Shown here: in pieces, positions 42,616-51,796 of the stretch
Layout: each line of letters starts with the position of its first letter
Numbering within the stretch: position 1 is the first letter of the stretch
Origin: Hydrogenophaga sp.
Lineage (GTDB): Bacteria; Pseudomonadota; Gammaproteobacteria; Burkholderiales; Burkholderiaceae_C
Length of the DNA: 64,000 bases
Assembly (NCBI RefSeq): GCF_030651625.1
Contig: NZ_JAUSCF010000022.1
Location: forward strand, 248,001-312,000
Direction: 5' to 3'
Translations under genes and position numbers: made by a program
The notes under the pieces: generated by a model
Told to the model about the DNA's origin: nothing
Seen by the model: only the letters and a program-made list of their open reading frames with translations
Databases searched by the model: none

Positions 42616-43601
42616 TCACCATTCTCGGATTCTTCACGCTGACTTTTCTGGCCGTGGCAGCTGTCGCTACGGTGCATACCCGCAATCTGTTCGTGGCCAG
42701 CATGTGGTTCGGCATCTTCAGCCTGATGATGGCGTCGAACTTTTTTATTCTCGACGCGGCCGATGTGGCACTGACCGAAGCGGCTGTGGGCGCGGGCGTG
42801 TCAACCGTGCTTTTCATGGGCGCGCTGTCGCTCACCGCAGGCCACGAGCACGTGCACGAGAAATTCGGCTGGGCACCCCTGGCCGTGCTGACTGTGCTGT
42901 TTGCCGTGCTGTTTGCCGCGAGTTTTGACCAGCCCCTGCTCGGCGATCCCATGGCACCTGTGCACCAGCACGTGGCTCCCTACTACCTGAGCGAAACACC
43001 CAGGCTGATTGACATACCCAACGTGGTGACCGCCGTGCTGGCTTCATTCAGAGGCTATGACACGCTGGGTGAAGTGCTGGTGGTCTTCACCGCAGGCATT
43101 GGCGTGCTTTCGGTTTTGAGCTTCCGACCCAAGAAGCGGCAACGTCTATCAGGCGAAGTCATGGCAGAGAAGATCCGGGGTGTGCAGCATCACGCTGTTC
43201 TGCGTGTGGTTGGCAAGCTCATCATCCCGGTGCTCATGCTGTTTGGCCTGCTGGTGCAGTTCCACGGTGAATACTCGCCAGGCGGCGGGTTTTCCGCAGG
43301 AGCCTTGTTTGCCGCTGCCGTGATGCTGTATGGCATTCTCGAAGGTGCCGATCGGTCGGCCAAAGCGATGCCACAGGACTGGATGTTGCGCCTGGCTGCA
43401 CTCGGCGCCACCCTGTACACCGGCGTGGGTATCGTGTGCATGTTCCTGGGGGGCAGTTTTCTCGACTACAGCGTGCTGTCTGCCAACCCGGTTGCCGGAC
43501 AACAACTGGGCATCCTGCTGGTCGAGTTCGGGGTGGGGCTCACCGTTACCACCGTGCTCATCATGATATTCAACGCCATCGCCAACCGCAGCACGTACTG
43601 A
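42612..43601 (+). CDS. Fusion of MrpA C-terminal domains (MbhD/DUF4040, MbhE) with MrpB
   Basis: 329 residues. Three parts follow one another: MbhD/DUF4040 (about 1-78, with SNFFILDAADVALTEAAVGA), an MbhE-like part (about 85-172, with FRGYDTLGEVLVVFTAG) and MrpB (about 185-329, with FHGEYSPGGGFSAGALFAA). In classical Mrp the first two parts form the C-terminal end of MrpA and MrpB is separate. Here no MrpA-length gene is present. The acidic residues of the proposed ion path (Asp51, Glu57, Glu154) are retained. A GTG/ATG inside the junction could allow separate MrpB, but the frame is continuous. Confidence 0.85.
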   Translation: MITILGFFTLTFLAVAAVATVHTRNLFVASMWFGIFSLMMASNFFILDAADVALTEAAVGAGVSTVLFMGALSLTAGHEHVHEKFGWAPLAVLTVLFAVLFAASFDQPLLGDPMAPVHQHVAPYYLSETPRLIDIPNVVTAVLASFRGYDTLGEVLVVFTAGIGVLSVLSFRPKKRQRLSGEVMAEKIRGVQHHAVLRVVGKLIIPVLMLFGLLVQFHGEYSPGGGFSAGALFAAAVMLYGILEGADRSAKAMPQDWMLRLAALGATLYTGVGIVCMFLGGSFLDYSVLSANPVAGQQLGILLVEFGVGLTVTTVLIMIFNAIANRSTY

Positions 43602-43608
43602 CACGCCA

Positions 43609-43971
43609 ATGAGCTTTCTTGGGCTATACAACTACTGGGTCTATATCTTTGTGCTGGTGGTCGGGCTGTATGCGGTGCTCGTCAAGGGCAACTACGTCAA
43701 GCGCATGATCGGCCTGGGCATTTTTCAGGGAGCGGTGTTCCTGCTGTACGTCACGATGGACAAGATCGAAGGAGGCACTGGCCCTATCTTCGTGAAACCG
43801 CCGCAGCCAGGCGACCTGTTTGCCAACCCTCTGCCCCAGGTGCTGATACTGACAGCCATCGTGGTTGGCATCGCCGTGACGGCACTGGGGCTGGCCATCA
43901 CCATCCGCATCAAGGAAGAATACGGAACCATCGAGGAAGCTGAAACCCGAGAGATGGATCTCAAGGCATGA
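43609..43971 (+). CDS. mrpC: Cation/H+ antiporter subunit C (MrpC, NuoK-like)
   Basis: 120 residues, three helices, homologous to NuoK. YAVLVKGNYVKRMIGLGIFQ, the loop FVKPPQPGDLFANPLPQVLI and LILTAIVVGIAVTALGLA are typical; the conserved DPLPQALVLTAIVIG-type motif of MrpC reads ANPLPQVLILTAIVVG here. Its stop overlaps mrpD (ATGA). Confidence 0.92.
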   Translation: MSFLGLYNYWVYIFVLVVGLYAVLVKGNYVKRMIGLGIFQGAVFLLYVTMDKIEGGTGPIFVKPPQPGDLFANPLPQVLILTAIVVGIAVTALGLAITIRIKEEYGTIEEAETREMDLKA

Positions 43972-45476
43972 GCTTCACCGAACACTTTCCCATCCTTGTG
44001 GTGCTGGTGCCGATGCTCGTCGCACCACTGCTGGCAGCGATCCCTAGCCGCGGGCAACTGCCCTGGCTGATCGCCACGATCACCAGCCTGTTGATCTTCG
44101 TGGTGGCCATGGCCATGGTCGCCCAGGTGTTTGCAAACGGCACGCTCACCTACGAGCTGGGCGGTTGGCCGGTGCCCTTTGGCATCGGGCTGGCCGTCAG
44201 CCCGATGTCGGCCCTGATGGTGCTGGTCATCACCGGCGCTTCGTTCATGGCGCTGCTCTGGGGTCCGCTGAGCATGAACAGTGAGGTTGGCCAAGAGCAC
44301 CAGTCGCTGCTCTATGCCAGCTGGCTTCTTGCGCTGTGCGGCCTGGTCGGCATTGCGGTCTCGGGCGACGCTTTCAACATCTTCGTTTTCATGGAGATCT
44401 CGTCGCTGGCCTCTTACGTGATGGTTTCTGCCGGCCCCAACCGGCAGGCACTCACAGCCACATTCAAGTACCTGATCACCGGCACCGTGGGGGCGACCTT
44501 CTACCTGATCGGTGTTGGCTACCTGTACATGATGACCGGCACCTTGAATCTCGCCGACATGGCCACACGTCTGGCCGACGTTTCGTCCACCGCGCCCGTG
44601 CTGATCGCCAGCGGATTCATCCTGATGGGCCTGGCGCTGAAAGCTGCCCTGTTCCCGATGCACGCCTGGATGCCCAATGCGTACCGCTTCGCGCCGACAC
44701 CGGTCGCCGTGTTTTTTGCAGCCTGCTCGACCAAGGTCGCGCTGTATGTGCTGATCCGCTTCGACTTCCTGGTGCTCATGCCCAACCTGCCCGGTCATGC
44801 CGACATGCTCGTTTCGGTGCTGATGCCCTTGAGCGTGGCGGCCATGCTGGTCGGGTCGGCCGTGGCCATCTTCGAACGCGACCTCAAGCGCATGCTGGGC
44901 TACTCGTCGGTGGCCCAGATCGGGTACATCGTGCTGGCGTTCAGCCTGCTCAGCCCTGCGGGACTGACCGCCGCCATCGTGCACCTGTTCAACCACGGCC
45001 TGATCAAAGGCGCGCTGTTCATGGCGGTCGGTACCCTGGTGCTGCGCACGGGAAGCTCGCGGCTGGACGATCTGGCGGGTATTGGCAAGACCATGCCGCT
45101 GACCACCCTGGCTTTCTGTCTCGCAGGGGTGTCGCTGATCGGCGTCCCCCTCACCGCTGGCTTCATCAGCAAGTGGTACCTGATCACCGCCGTGCTCGAA
45201 CACGGTGTGCTGGGCTGGATGCTGCTGGTCGCCATACTGGTCAGTTCCCTGATGGCGGTCGTGTACGTTTGGAAGGTGGTGGAAGTGGCCTACTTCCGAA
45301 ATGCTCCCGCTGAAACAGCTGACGGCAAGGCAGGCCAACGCAGCGAAGCACCCCTGGGCATGCTGATCGTGCTCTGGCTGGTCGTGGCAGCCAACTTCTG
45401 GTTCGGCCTGGACACCCGTCTTCCGCTGGGGCTGGCCAGTATGGAGGCCACGCAGCTTCTGGGGGGCCAGCGATGA
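43968..45476 (+). CDS. mrpD: Cation/H+ antiporter subunit D (MrpD, NuoM-like)
   Basis: 502 residues, about 14 helices. The proton-channel residues of the NuoL/M/N family are present: Glu143 in FMEISSLASY, Lys225 in LALKAALFPMHAWMPNAY, Lys256 in ACSTKVALY and the lysine in HGLIKGALFM. The FAPTPVAVFFAACSTKVALY stretch is close to MrpD. First of three antiporter-type subunits in the operon. Confidence 0.92.
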   Translation: MSFTEHFPILVVLVPMLVAPLLAAIPSRGQLPWLIATITSLLIFVVAMAMVAQVFANGTLTYELGGWPVPFGIGLAVSPMSALMVLVITGASFMALLWGPLSMNSEVGQEHQSLLYASWLLALCGLVGIAVSGDAFNIFVFMEISSLASYVMVSAGPNRQALTATFKYLITGTVGATFYLIGVGYLYMMTGTLNLADMATRLADVSSTAPVLIASGFILMGLALKAALFPMHAWMPNAYRFAPTPVAVFFAACSTKVALYVLIRFDFLVLMPNLPGHADMLVSVLMPLSVAAMLVGSAVAIFERDLKRMLGYSSVAQIGYIVLAFSLLSPAGLTAAIVHLFNHGLIKGALFMAVGTLVLRTGSSRLDDLAGIGKTMPLTTLAFCLAGVSLIGVPLTAGFISKWYLITAVLEHGVLGWMLLVAILVSSLMAVVYVWKVVEVAYFRNAPAETADGKAGQRSEAPLGMLIVLWLVVAANFWFGLDTRLPLGLASMEATQLLGGQR

Positions 45477-46942
45477 GCGACGCCACCATGATTCTGGTGA
45501 GTCTGCTGGTTCCCTTGCTGGGATCCCTGGGCATTGCACTCACAGGCCGCTCGCCCCTGCTGCGCGATGGCTTCATGATCGCGTCGGCGGTGGTCGTCTT
45601 TGGCTGTGTGCTCAGCCTGCTGCCGGCGGTGCAGGCCGGTGGCCGACCCGAAGCTCACCTGCTGACGGTCATGCCAGGACTGGACCTGGCCTTCCAGGTG
45701 GAGCCACTGGGCATGATCTTCGCCCTGGTGGCTTCCGGGCTCTGGATCCTGACATCGATCTACGCCATCGGCTACATGCGCGGTGCCGGCGAGAAGAATC
45801 AGACGCGCTTTTACGCCTGCTTCTCCATCGCCATCTTCGCTGCCATCGGCATTGCCTTCGCACAGAACATGTTCACGCTGTTCATCCTGTACGAGGTGCT
45901 GTCGCTTTCGACCTATCCGCTGGTCGCCCACAAGGGCACCGAGGAAGCCAAGAGAGGTGCCCGGATCTACCTGGGCATCTTGCTCGGCACATCGATCGGT
46001 TTGCTGCTGCCAGCCATGATCGCCACCTGGTGGCTGACTGGCACCCTGGAATTCCAGCCGGGCGGCATCATGCAGGGCAAGGTCGGCCAGATCGTGGGGT
46101 CGCTGCTGCTGTTGCTGTACATGTTCGGTATCGGCAAGGCCGCACTCATGCCGTTTCACCGATGGCTGCCTTCCGCCATGGTGGCTCCAACACCTGTCAG
46201 CGCGCTGCTGCATGCGGTGGCGGTGGTCAAGGCCGGTGTGTTCTCGGTGCTCAAGGTCAGCACCTACCTGTTTGGTCTGGACTACCTGGAGAGCCTCTGG
46301 GCCAGCGACCTGGTCATGTGGGTCGCGGCTTTCACGCTGCTGTCGGCCTCGATCGTGGCCATGCAGAAAGGCAACCTCAAGGCGCGACTGGCCTACTCCA
46401 CGGTCAGTCAGCTGTCCTACATCGTGCTGGCGGCCATGCTGGCCAACCAGCTCGCCGTGGTGGGTGGCGGCATGCACATCGTCATGCACGCTTTTGGCAA
46501 GATCACGCTCTTCTTCTGTGCAGGCGCCATCTACGTGGCCGCGCACAAGACCGAGATCCACGAAATGGACGGACTGGGTCGCAAGATGCCCATCACCATG
46601 TTTGCCTTCCTGCTCGGCGCCCTGTCGGTCATCGGTGCGCCCCCGCTGGGCGGGCTGTGGAGCAAGTGGCACATCCTGCTGGGCTCGGTGGATGCCGGCC
46701 ATGCCATCATGATTGGTGTGCTGCTGATCAGCACGCTGCTCAATATCGCCTACCTGCTGCCTCCGGTGGTGCGCGCCTTCCTTCTTCCGCCGCCAAAGGG
46801 CACATCCCCGGGCATTGAAGAAGCTCCCCTGATGTGCCTGATCCCGTTGTCTCTGACCGCGCTTGGCGCACTGCTGCTGTTCTTCATGGCCGATCCCGTC
46901 AGAAATCTGATGTGGTCTGTATTTGTGGGAGTGGGGTCATGA
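45473..46942 (+). CDS. Second MrpD/NuoL-like proton-translocating subunit
   Basis: 489 residues, about 14 helices. Key residues are Glu141 in FILYEVLSLSTYPL, Lys222 in GIGKAALMPFHRWLPSAM and Lys253 in VVKAGVFSVLK, plus the His/Lys of MHAFGKITLFFCAG. The EVLSLSTYPLVAH and PFHRWLPSAMVAPTPVSALL blocks are closer to NuoL/MrpA than to MrpD. It overlaps the neighbouring genes by four bases at both ends. It may stand in for the N-terminal half of MrpA. Confidence 0.88.
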   Translation: MSDATMILVSLLVPLLGSLGIALTGRSPLLRDGFMIASAVVVFGCVLSLLPAVQAGGRPEAHLLTVMPGLDLAFQVEPLGMIFALVASGLWILTSIYAIGYMRGAGEKNQTRFYACFSIAIFAAIGIAFAQNMFTLFILYEVLSLSTYPLVAHKGTEEAKRGARIYLGILLGTSIGLLLPAMIATWWLTGTLEFQPGGIMQGKVGQIVGSLLLLLYMFGIGKAALMPFHRWLPSAMVAPTPVSALLHAVAVVKAGVFSVLKVSTYLFGLDYLESLWASDLVMWVAAFTLLSASIVAMQKGNLKARLAYSTVSQLSYIVLAAMLANQLAVVGGGMHIVMHAFGKITLFFCAGAIYVAAHKTEIHEMDGLGRKMPITMFAFLLGALSVIGAPPLGGLWSKWHILLGSVDAGHAIMIGVLLISTLLNIAYLLPPVVRAFLLPPPKGTSPGIEEAPLMCLIPLSLTALGALLLFFMADPVRNLMWSVFVGVGS

Positions 46943-47322
46943 GGCCGCCGATGAACACGACCGAAACCCCCGACGCCGCCCCCGCTGCGAAGATGGAGCC
47001 CGAAATGGAAGTGACACGACTGGGTCGGTTTCTGGAAGCATTGGTAAATCGCTCGCGCCTGCTGAGCCGCATCATGCTGGGCATCATGGCTGCGCTCGTG
47101 ATCGCCGACATTGCCATCCCCACCGGATACGACCGCTTTTTCTGGGAACGACTGGGGGGCGCGGGTGCGGTCTACGGGCTGTTTGCCTGCGTTGTCATCG
47201 TGGTGGTCTCCAAATTCCTCGGCTACCAGCTGCTCTACCGTCCTGAGGACTATTTCGACAACGAGCAAGAGGGCAACGACCTGATCGGTGATCCGAAAGC
47301 CCGGGAGGCTGGGCATGATTGA
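46939..47322 (+). CDS. Small two-helix membrane protein of the Mrp-like operon
   Basis: 127 residues. After a soluble start with MEVTRLGRFLEALVNRSRLL there are two helices (MLGIMAALVIADIAIP; GAVYGLFACVVIVVVSKFLG) and an acidic tail (YRPEDYFDNEQEGNDLIGDP). It is not one of the seven Mrp subunits and I do not recognise a named family. It overlaps both flanking genes, so it is made in step with the complex and may be an extra subunit. ATG46951 is an alternative start. Confidence 0.7.
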   Translation: MRPPMNTTETPDAAPAAKMEPEMEVTRLGRFLEALVNRSRLLSRIMLGIMAALVIADIAIPTGYDRFFWERLGGAGAVYGLFACVVIVVVSKFLGYQLLYRPEDYFDNEQEGNDLIGDPKAREAGHD

Positions 47323-49024
47323 TCTCTCAATGATCACCGGCGGTTTCTGGCTCCACCCTTCGGTGCTACTGATTGCCGGTGCCGTGCTGCTGCCCTTGTT
47401 CAAGGGTGTGGCGCAACAGGTGTACCGCGTGGTGCTGGCGGTCCTGTTTCTGTATGTGGTCTTCCAGATCGAACAGGGCACCCACGCCCAGATCGCTTTT
47501 GGAGGCCTTGAACTCGTGGCCGGCCGGGCAGACAAACTTGCCCTCGCCTTTGCCTACGTGTTTGCCCTCATCACGCTGATCGCAACGATCTACTCGCTCC
47601 ACGTGCGCGACAACATCCAGCACGTGGCAGGGCTTTTCTACGCGGCTGCGGCCGTTGGCGTGGTGTTGGCCGGCGACCTCATCACCCTTTATGTATTCTG
47701 GGAACTGATGATGCTGGCGTCGGTCTGGTTGATCTGGCGCAGGGCCACAGCCCAGGCCTATGCCGCTGGCTACCGCTATCTGATGGTGCATGCCGTCAGC
47801 GGCGTCATGCTGCTCGGTGGCATCGTCATGTATTACGGTCAGACCGGCAGCCTGACGTTCGATCAGATGCAGGCAGACAGCTGGGCCAGCTACCTGATCC
47901 TGATCGGCTTCCTGATCAACGCGGCGGTGCCCCCCCTGCACGCCTGGCTGACCGACGCCTACCCGGAAGCCACCATCACCGGCGCCATTTTTCTGAGTGC
48001 GCTGACCACCAAGACCGCCGTCTACACCCTGATCCGCGGCTACCCGGGCACCGAGTTCCTGGTCTACCTGGGCACCGCCATGGCGCTTTGGGGGGTGGTG
48101 TACGCGGTGCTGGCCAACGACATCCGCCGGCTGCTGGCGTACCACATCATCAGTCAGGTCGGCTACATGGTGGCCGGGGTGGGCATGGGCACGGCCATCG
48201 CGCTCAATGGCGCCACAGCACATGCCTTCACCCACATCCTCTACAAGTCGGTGCTGTTCATGGGTGCGGGCGCGGTGATCGCCATGACCGGCAAGAGCAA
48301 GCTCACCGAACTCGGCGGCATCTACAAGTACATGCCCATCACCTTCCTGCTGTACATGATCGGGGCCTTTTCGATCTCGGCCTTCCCGCTGTTCAGCGGC
48401 TTTGTCAGCAAGACCATGGTGGTCGAGGCCGCTGCGGTCGACCACCGCGCCTGGATCTGGTTGTTGCTGTCCATGGCCTCGGCAGGCACCTTCCTGCACA
48501 CCGGCCTGAAACTGCCCTACTTCACCTTCCTGGGTAAAGATGCCGGACTCAGGCCCAAGGAAGCCCCCTGGAACATGTTGCTGGCCATGGGCATCTCCGC
48601 GTTCTTCTGTGTGTTCATCGGGGTCAACCCGGCGTGGTTGTACCAGTTCATGCCAAACCCGGTCGAGTACAACGCCTACTCCGCCGGGCACCTGTTCTGG
48701 GAACTGCAGTTGCTGCTGTTCACGGGCCTGGGCTTCTTCCTGATGCTCAAGCACCTGGGTGGCGAGGCCAAACTGAGTGTGGACACCGACTGGGTCTACC
48801 GAAAGGCCGGTCCGTTGCTGATCAAGGCCACAGCGGCGGCCGTTCGATCGACCTGGCGCGGCTTCATGGCTGCCCTGCAAGGCCTGCTGAGCAGCATCTG
48901 GAACGGGCTTAAAGGTCTCGCTGGTACCGATGGCTTGCTGGGGCGCCCCTGGGGCATCGGATCAACCACCCTGTGGACCGTCGGCATTGCGTCGCTCTAC
49001 GGACTGGTTTACCTGCTTCGTTGA
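47315..49024 (+). CDS. Third NuoL/MrpD-like subunit, TM7 lysine replaced by Asn
   Basis: 569 residues, about 14 helices plus a C-terminal extension with an amphipathic helix. Glu130 in YVFWELMMLASVW and Lys233 in LTTKTAVYTLI are present, as is the lysine in THILYKSVLFMGAGAV. The lysine that normally precedes the AxxPLHxW block is missing: the segment reads GFLINAAVPPLHAWLTDAY with Asn202. GGGAGG precedes ATG47315. Last gene of the operon; convergent with an MFS gene 94 bp on. Confidence 0.88.
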   Translation: MIDLSMITGGFWLHPSVLLIAGAVLLPLFKGVAQQVYRVVLAVLFLYVVFQIEQGTHAQIAFGGLELVAGRADKLALAFAYVFALITLIATIYSLHVRDNIQHVAGLFYAAAAVGVVLAGDLITLYVFWELMMLASVWLIWRRATAQAYAAGYRYLMVHAVSGVMLLGGIVMYYGQTGSLTFDQMQADSWASYLILIGFLINAAVPPLHAWLTDAYPEATITGAIFLSALTTKTAVYTLIRGYPGTEFLVYLGTAMALWGVVYAVLANDIRRLLAYHIISQVGYMVAGVGMGTAIALNGATAHAFTHILYKSVLFMGAGAVIAMTGKSKLTELGGIYKYMPITFLLYMIGAFSISAFPLFSGFVSKTMVVEAAAVDHRAWIWLLLSMASAGTFLHTGLKLPYFTFLGKDAGLRPKEAPWNMLLAMGISAFFCVFIGVNPAWLYQFMPNPVEYNAYSAGHLFWELQLLLFTGLGFFLMLKHLGGEAKLSVDTDWVYRKAGPLLIKATAAAVRSTWRGFMAALQGLLSSIWNGLKGLAGTDGLLGRPWGIGSTTLWTVGIASLYGLVYLLR

Positions 49025-49118
49025 CTGAGCCAGTCTCTATGTCGCCCCTGGTTTGGCTCCAGCGGGCTGACAGCCCTTCTGGTGTGAAAGGCACGCCTGC
49101 TCAGCAGCGAGGCCTGGC

Positions 49119-50291
49119 CTAATCGCGCTCCGGCTTCTGAGGCGGCTGCTGCAAAGTCCAGGCCAGTGGAGAAGCCGAGCCCACCACTGCGCCTACCAGC
49201 CAGAACACCGCGCCGACGCCAATCAGGGTACCCGCTGACCCAAACAGCAGGGGCATGACCACACTTGACCCATTGATGGCCATGGCACGCAGTCCAAGCG
49301 CTTCGCCGTGACGGTGATGAGGCGTCATCTGATGCAAAGTGCTCATGATCATTGGCTGCACCGAACCCAACGCCACACCCAACAGAACAGAAAGCGAGGC
49401 CATGGCCCAGGCCGCCTGCGCAAAGGGGTAGAGACCGAACAGCACGGCAGTCGTCAGCATGGCCGAACCAATCACCACCGATTCGCGCAGATGAGCGGCC
49501 AGCCAAGGCATGACCAGCCGGATGGCAGTGGCGGCCAGGGCAAAACCACCCAGGATGGAACCAATCACCGTGGCACTCAGACCCCTTTCATGACCCAGCA
49601 CCGGCACAAGGAAAGTGTGCACATCCCAGCACGAGGAAAGCAGCCAGTTGATGACCATCAAACGCCGAAATCCCTTGTCGCGCAGCAGATTCCAGGACGA
49701 GCCGCTGGACTGCCGAAGCTCGGGGGCCACAGGCTCGTGCTCCACCGTGTGGCGCACACAGAACCAGGCCAACGAGGGCAACAGGGCAAGCAACAGAAAG
49801 GCGGCGCGAAAGCCAAAGCTGTCGATCATCACGCCAGCGGCGAAGGGACCCAGAAAGTTGGAGATGGACGGGCCAATGGCCATCCAGCTGAACACCTGCT
49901 TGAGCTCGGTGGGCCCGTGTGCCAACCGACCCACATGACGCTGCAGCGCGATCATCGCCAGGCCCGTGGCCGCTCCACAGGTGAATGCGGTCACGCACAA
50001 CACGCCAAAGACGGGAAAGGTCACCGCCAGCGCCGCGCCCACCGAGGCAACCCCGACCGCGATCGCCACCGGTTTACGCAGACCGCGACGGTCGGCGTAG
50101 CGCCCCGCCGGCAAGGCGATGAACACGGTGGCCAGCGCAAACAGCGCGAGCAGAACGCCCACGGCCGCAGGGCTGTAGCCCTCGCGCAACGCCATGAGCG
50201 GTGCGGCCATGCGGAAACCCGTCATGCAAGCGTGAAGGCAGATTTGCGCTGCGATGAACCGCGCAAGCTGTGTACGCAAACCGGGGTTCAA
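49119..50291 (-). CDS. MFS transporter
   Basis: 390 residues, 12 predicted helices. The loop after helix 2 carries AGRYADRRGLRKPVAIAVG. It is similar in style to YbfB/YfcJ-type drug or metabolite exporters, but the substrate cannot be assigned. The TTG at 50291 gives the full first helix and lies five bases after the rmuC stop, which suggests coupling; no clear ribosome site is seen. The gene is the last of the FKBP-dehydrogenase-rmuC-MFS run. Confidence 0.78.
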   Translation of the reverse strand: MNPGLRTQLARFIAAQICLHACMTGFRMAAPLMALREGYSPAAVGVLLALFALATVFIALPAGRYADRRGLRKPVAIAVGVASVGAALAVTFPVFGVLCVTAFTCGAATGLAMIALQRHVGRLAHGPTELKQVFSWMAIGPSISNFLGPFAAGVMIDSFGFRAAFLLLALLPSLAWFCVRHTVEHEPVAPELRQSSGSSWNLLRDKGFRRLMVINWLLSSCWDVHTFLVPVLGHERGLSATVIGSILGGFALAATAIRLVMPWLAAHLRESVVIGSAMLTTAVLFGLYPFAQAAWAMASLSVLLGVALGSVQPMIMSTLHQMTPHHRHGEALGLRAMAINGSSVVMPLLFGSAGTLIGVGAVFWLVGAVVGSASPLAWTLQQPPQKPERD

Positions 50292-50296
50292 GGGAT

Positions 50297-51796
50297 TCAG
50301 GTGTCGTTGGTATCCAGGGGCAGCAGCGCGCTGGCCTGATCCTGAGGCAGCGCCTCCACCGCCTTGAGTGCGCGGCCCATCGCCCGGCTGCGCGTTTCGG
50401 CGTTGTCGAGTGTATTGAGCACGGTCTGGGTCTGGCTCTTGACCCTGGCGAGCACATCACCAAATTTGCCGAACTCGGTCTTGACCGCACCCAGCACCTG
50501 CCAGACCTCGCTGGAGCGCTTTTCCAGCGCCAGCGTGCGAAAGCCCATCTGCAAGGAATTGAGCATGGCCATGAGCGTGGTCGGCCCGGCCAGTGTGACG
50601 CGGTGTTCGCGCTGCAGAACTTCCATCAATCCCGGGCGGCGCAGCACTTCCGCATACAGCCCTTCCGTGGGCAGGAACAGGATCGCGAAGTCGGTGGTGT
50701 GCGGCGGCTCGAGGTACTTGTCGGCCATGGACCGGGCTTCCAGCTTGATACGCTGCTCCAGACCCCGTCCTGCCGCCTCGGCGCCCTCGGCGTCGGCCCG
50801 CTGCTGTGCGTCGAGCAGGCGTTCGTAATCTTCATTGGGAAACTTCGCATCGATCGGCAGCCAGCACGGCGCGCCGTCGTCGCCCCGGCCCGGCAACTTG
50901 ATGGCGAAATCCACCGTGAACCGGCTGCCCGGTTTGGTCATGACCTGCGTGGCGTACTGATCGGGTGCAAACACCTGCTCCAGCAAGGCGGCGAGTTGCG
51001 CCTCGCCAAACATGCCGCGAGTCTTCACGTTGGTCAGCAGGTGCTTGAGATCGCCCACCCCCTGCGCCAGCGTCTGCATCTCGCCCAAGCCCTTGTGCAC
51101 CGCCTCCAGGCGATCGGCCACCTGCTTGAAACTCTCGCCCAGGCGCGCCTGAAGCGTGCTCTGCAGCTTCTCATCCACCGTTGCACGCATTTCGTCGAGC
51201 TTGGCGGCGTTGCTTTGTTGCAGCTGTGTGAGTTGGCCATCCAGCGTGGTGCGGATCTCGGTCAGCCGCCGCGCGTTGCCTTCGCTCATGTCCTGCAGTT
51301 GCCGGGTGAGTGTGTCGCCCAACGTGCCCCGCAGCTGCACCAGTTGCTGAGCGAAAGCGTCGATCTGGGCGTTCTGGGTGCGGGTGGCTTCGGCCGCCTG
51401 GGCGTTCAGATTCAGACCCAGGGCCTGCAGTTGCGCCGTCAAGGTGTCGCCCAGCGTGCCGCGAAGCTGCATCAACTGTTGTGCGAAGGCGTCGAGTTGG
51501 GCGTTCTGGGTGCGCGTGGCCTCGGCCTCCTGTCGGGACAGCGTTTCCTGGAACGTGGTCAATGTCTGCTGGATTTCCTGGCGCGCGCTGCGCGCGTTGT
51601 CCGCCATCTCCCTGCGCAGTTCACTCTCCACACGCTCCACGCGCTGGCTGATGGCCTGACCCTGTGCCAGCTGCTGCTGGCGATGCGCCTGCTCGTCGGC
51701 GTCAATCGGGCGCCGTCGTATCACCAGCCAAATCCCGATCAGGAGATTGCAGATCAGCAGCGCCAGCAACACCCAGTTCAGCGCTTCCACACTCAT
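50297..51796 (-). CDS. rmuC: DNA recombination protein RmuC
   Basis: 499 residues. An N-terminal membrane helix (about 8-27) is followed by a long coiled coil (about 35-245) and the RmuC nuclease-like domain (about 255-450: TRGMFGEAQLAALLEQVF, DFAIKLPGRGDDGAPCWLPI, DAKFPNEDYERLL, ILFLPTEGLYAEVLRRPGL). E. coli RmuC limits inversions at short repeats. Within the coiled coil a 33-residue block is present twice (92-124 and 136-168) with few changes. The start overlaps the dehydrogenase stop by four bases. Confidence 0.92.
   Translation of the reverse strand: MSVEALNWVLLALLICNLLIGIWLVIRRRPIDADEQAHRQQQLAQGQAISQRVERVESELRREMADNARSARQEIQQTLTTFQETLSRQEAEATRTQNAQLDAFAQQLMQLRGTLGDTLTAQLQALGLNLNAQAAEATRTQNAQIDAFAQQLVQLRGTLGDTLTRQLQDMSEGNARRLTEIRTTLDGQLTQLQQSNAAKLDEMRATVDEKLQSTLQARLGESFKQVADRLEAVHKGLGEMQTLAQGVGDLKHLLTNVKTRGMFGEAQLAALLEQVFAPDQYATQVMTKPGSRFTVDFAIKLPGRGDDGAPCWLPIDAKFPNEDYERLLDAQQRADAEGAEAAGRGLEQRIKLEARSMADKYLEPPHTTDFAILFLPTEGLYAEVLRRPGLMEVLQREHRVTLAGPTTLMAMLNSLQMGFRTLALEKRSSEVWQVLGAVKTEFGKFGDVLARVKSQTQTVLNTLDNAETRSRAMGRALKAVEALPQDQASALLPLDTNDT
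51293..51523 (-). repeat. Intragenic duplication in the rmuC coiled coil
   Basis: The block encoding EATRTQNAQxDAFAQQLxQL and the following RGTLGDTLTxQLQ is present at 51425-51523 and again at 51293-51391, 132 bases apart. Differences are few at DNA level, which suggests a fairly recent tandem duplication. Confidence 0.8.

Noticed and set aside
43725..48880. Several minus-strand open frames of 470-604 codons opposite the Mrp genes
   Set aside because: They are antisense to coupled, recognisable membrane-subunit genes and show only His/Gln/Asp/Arg-rich sequence.
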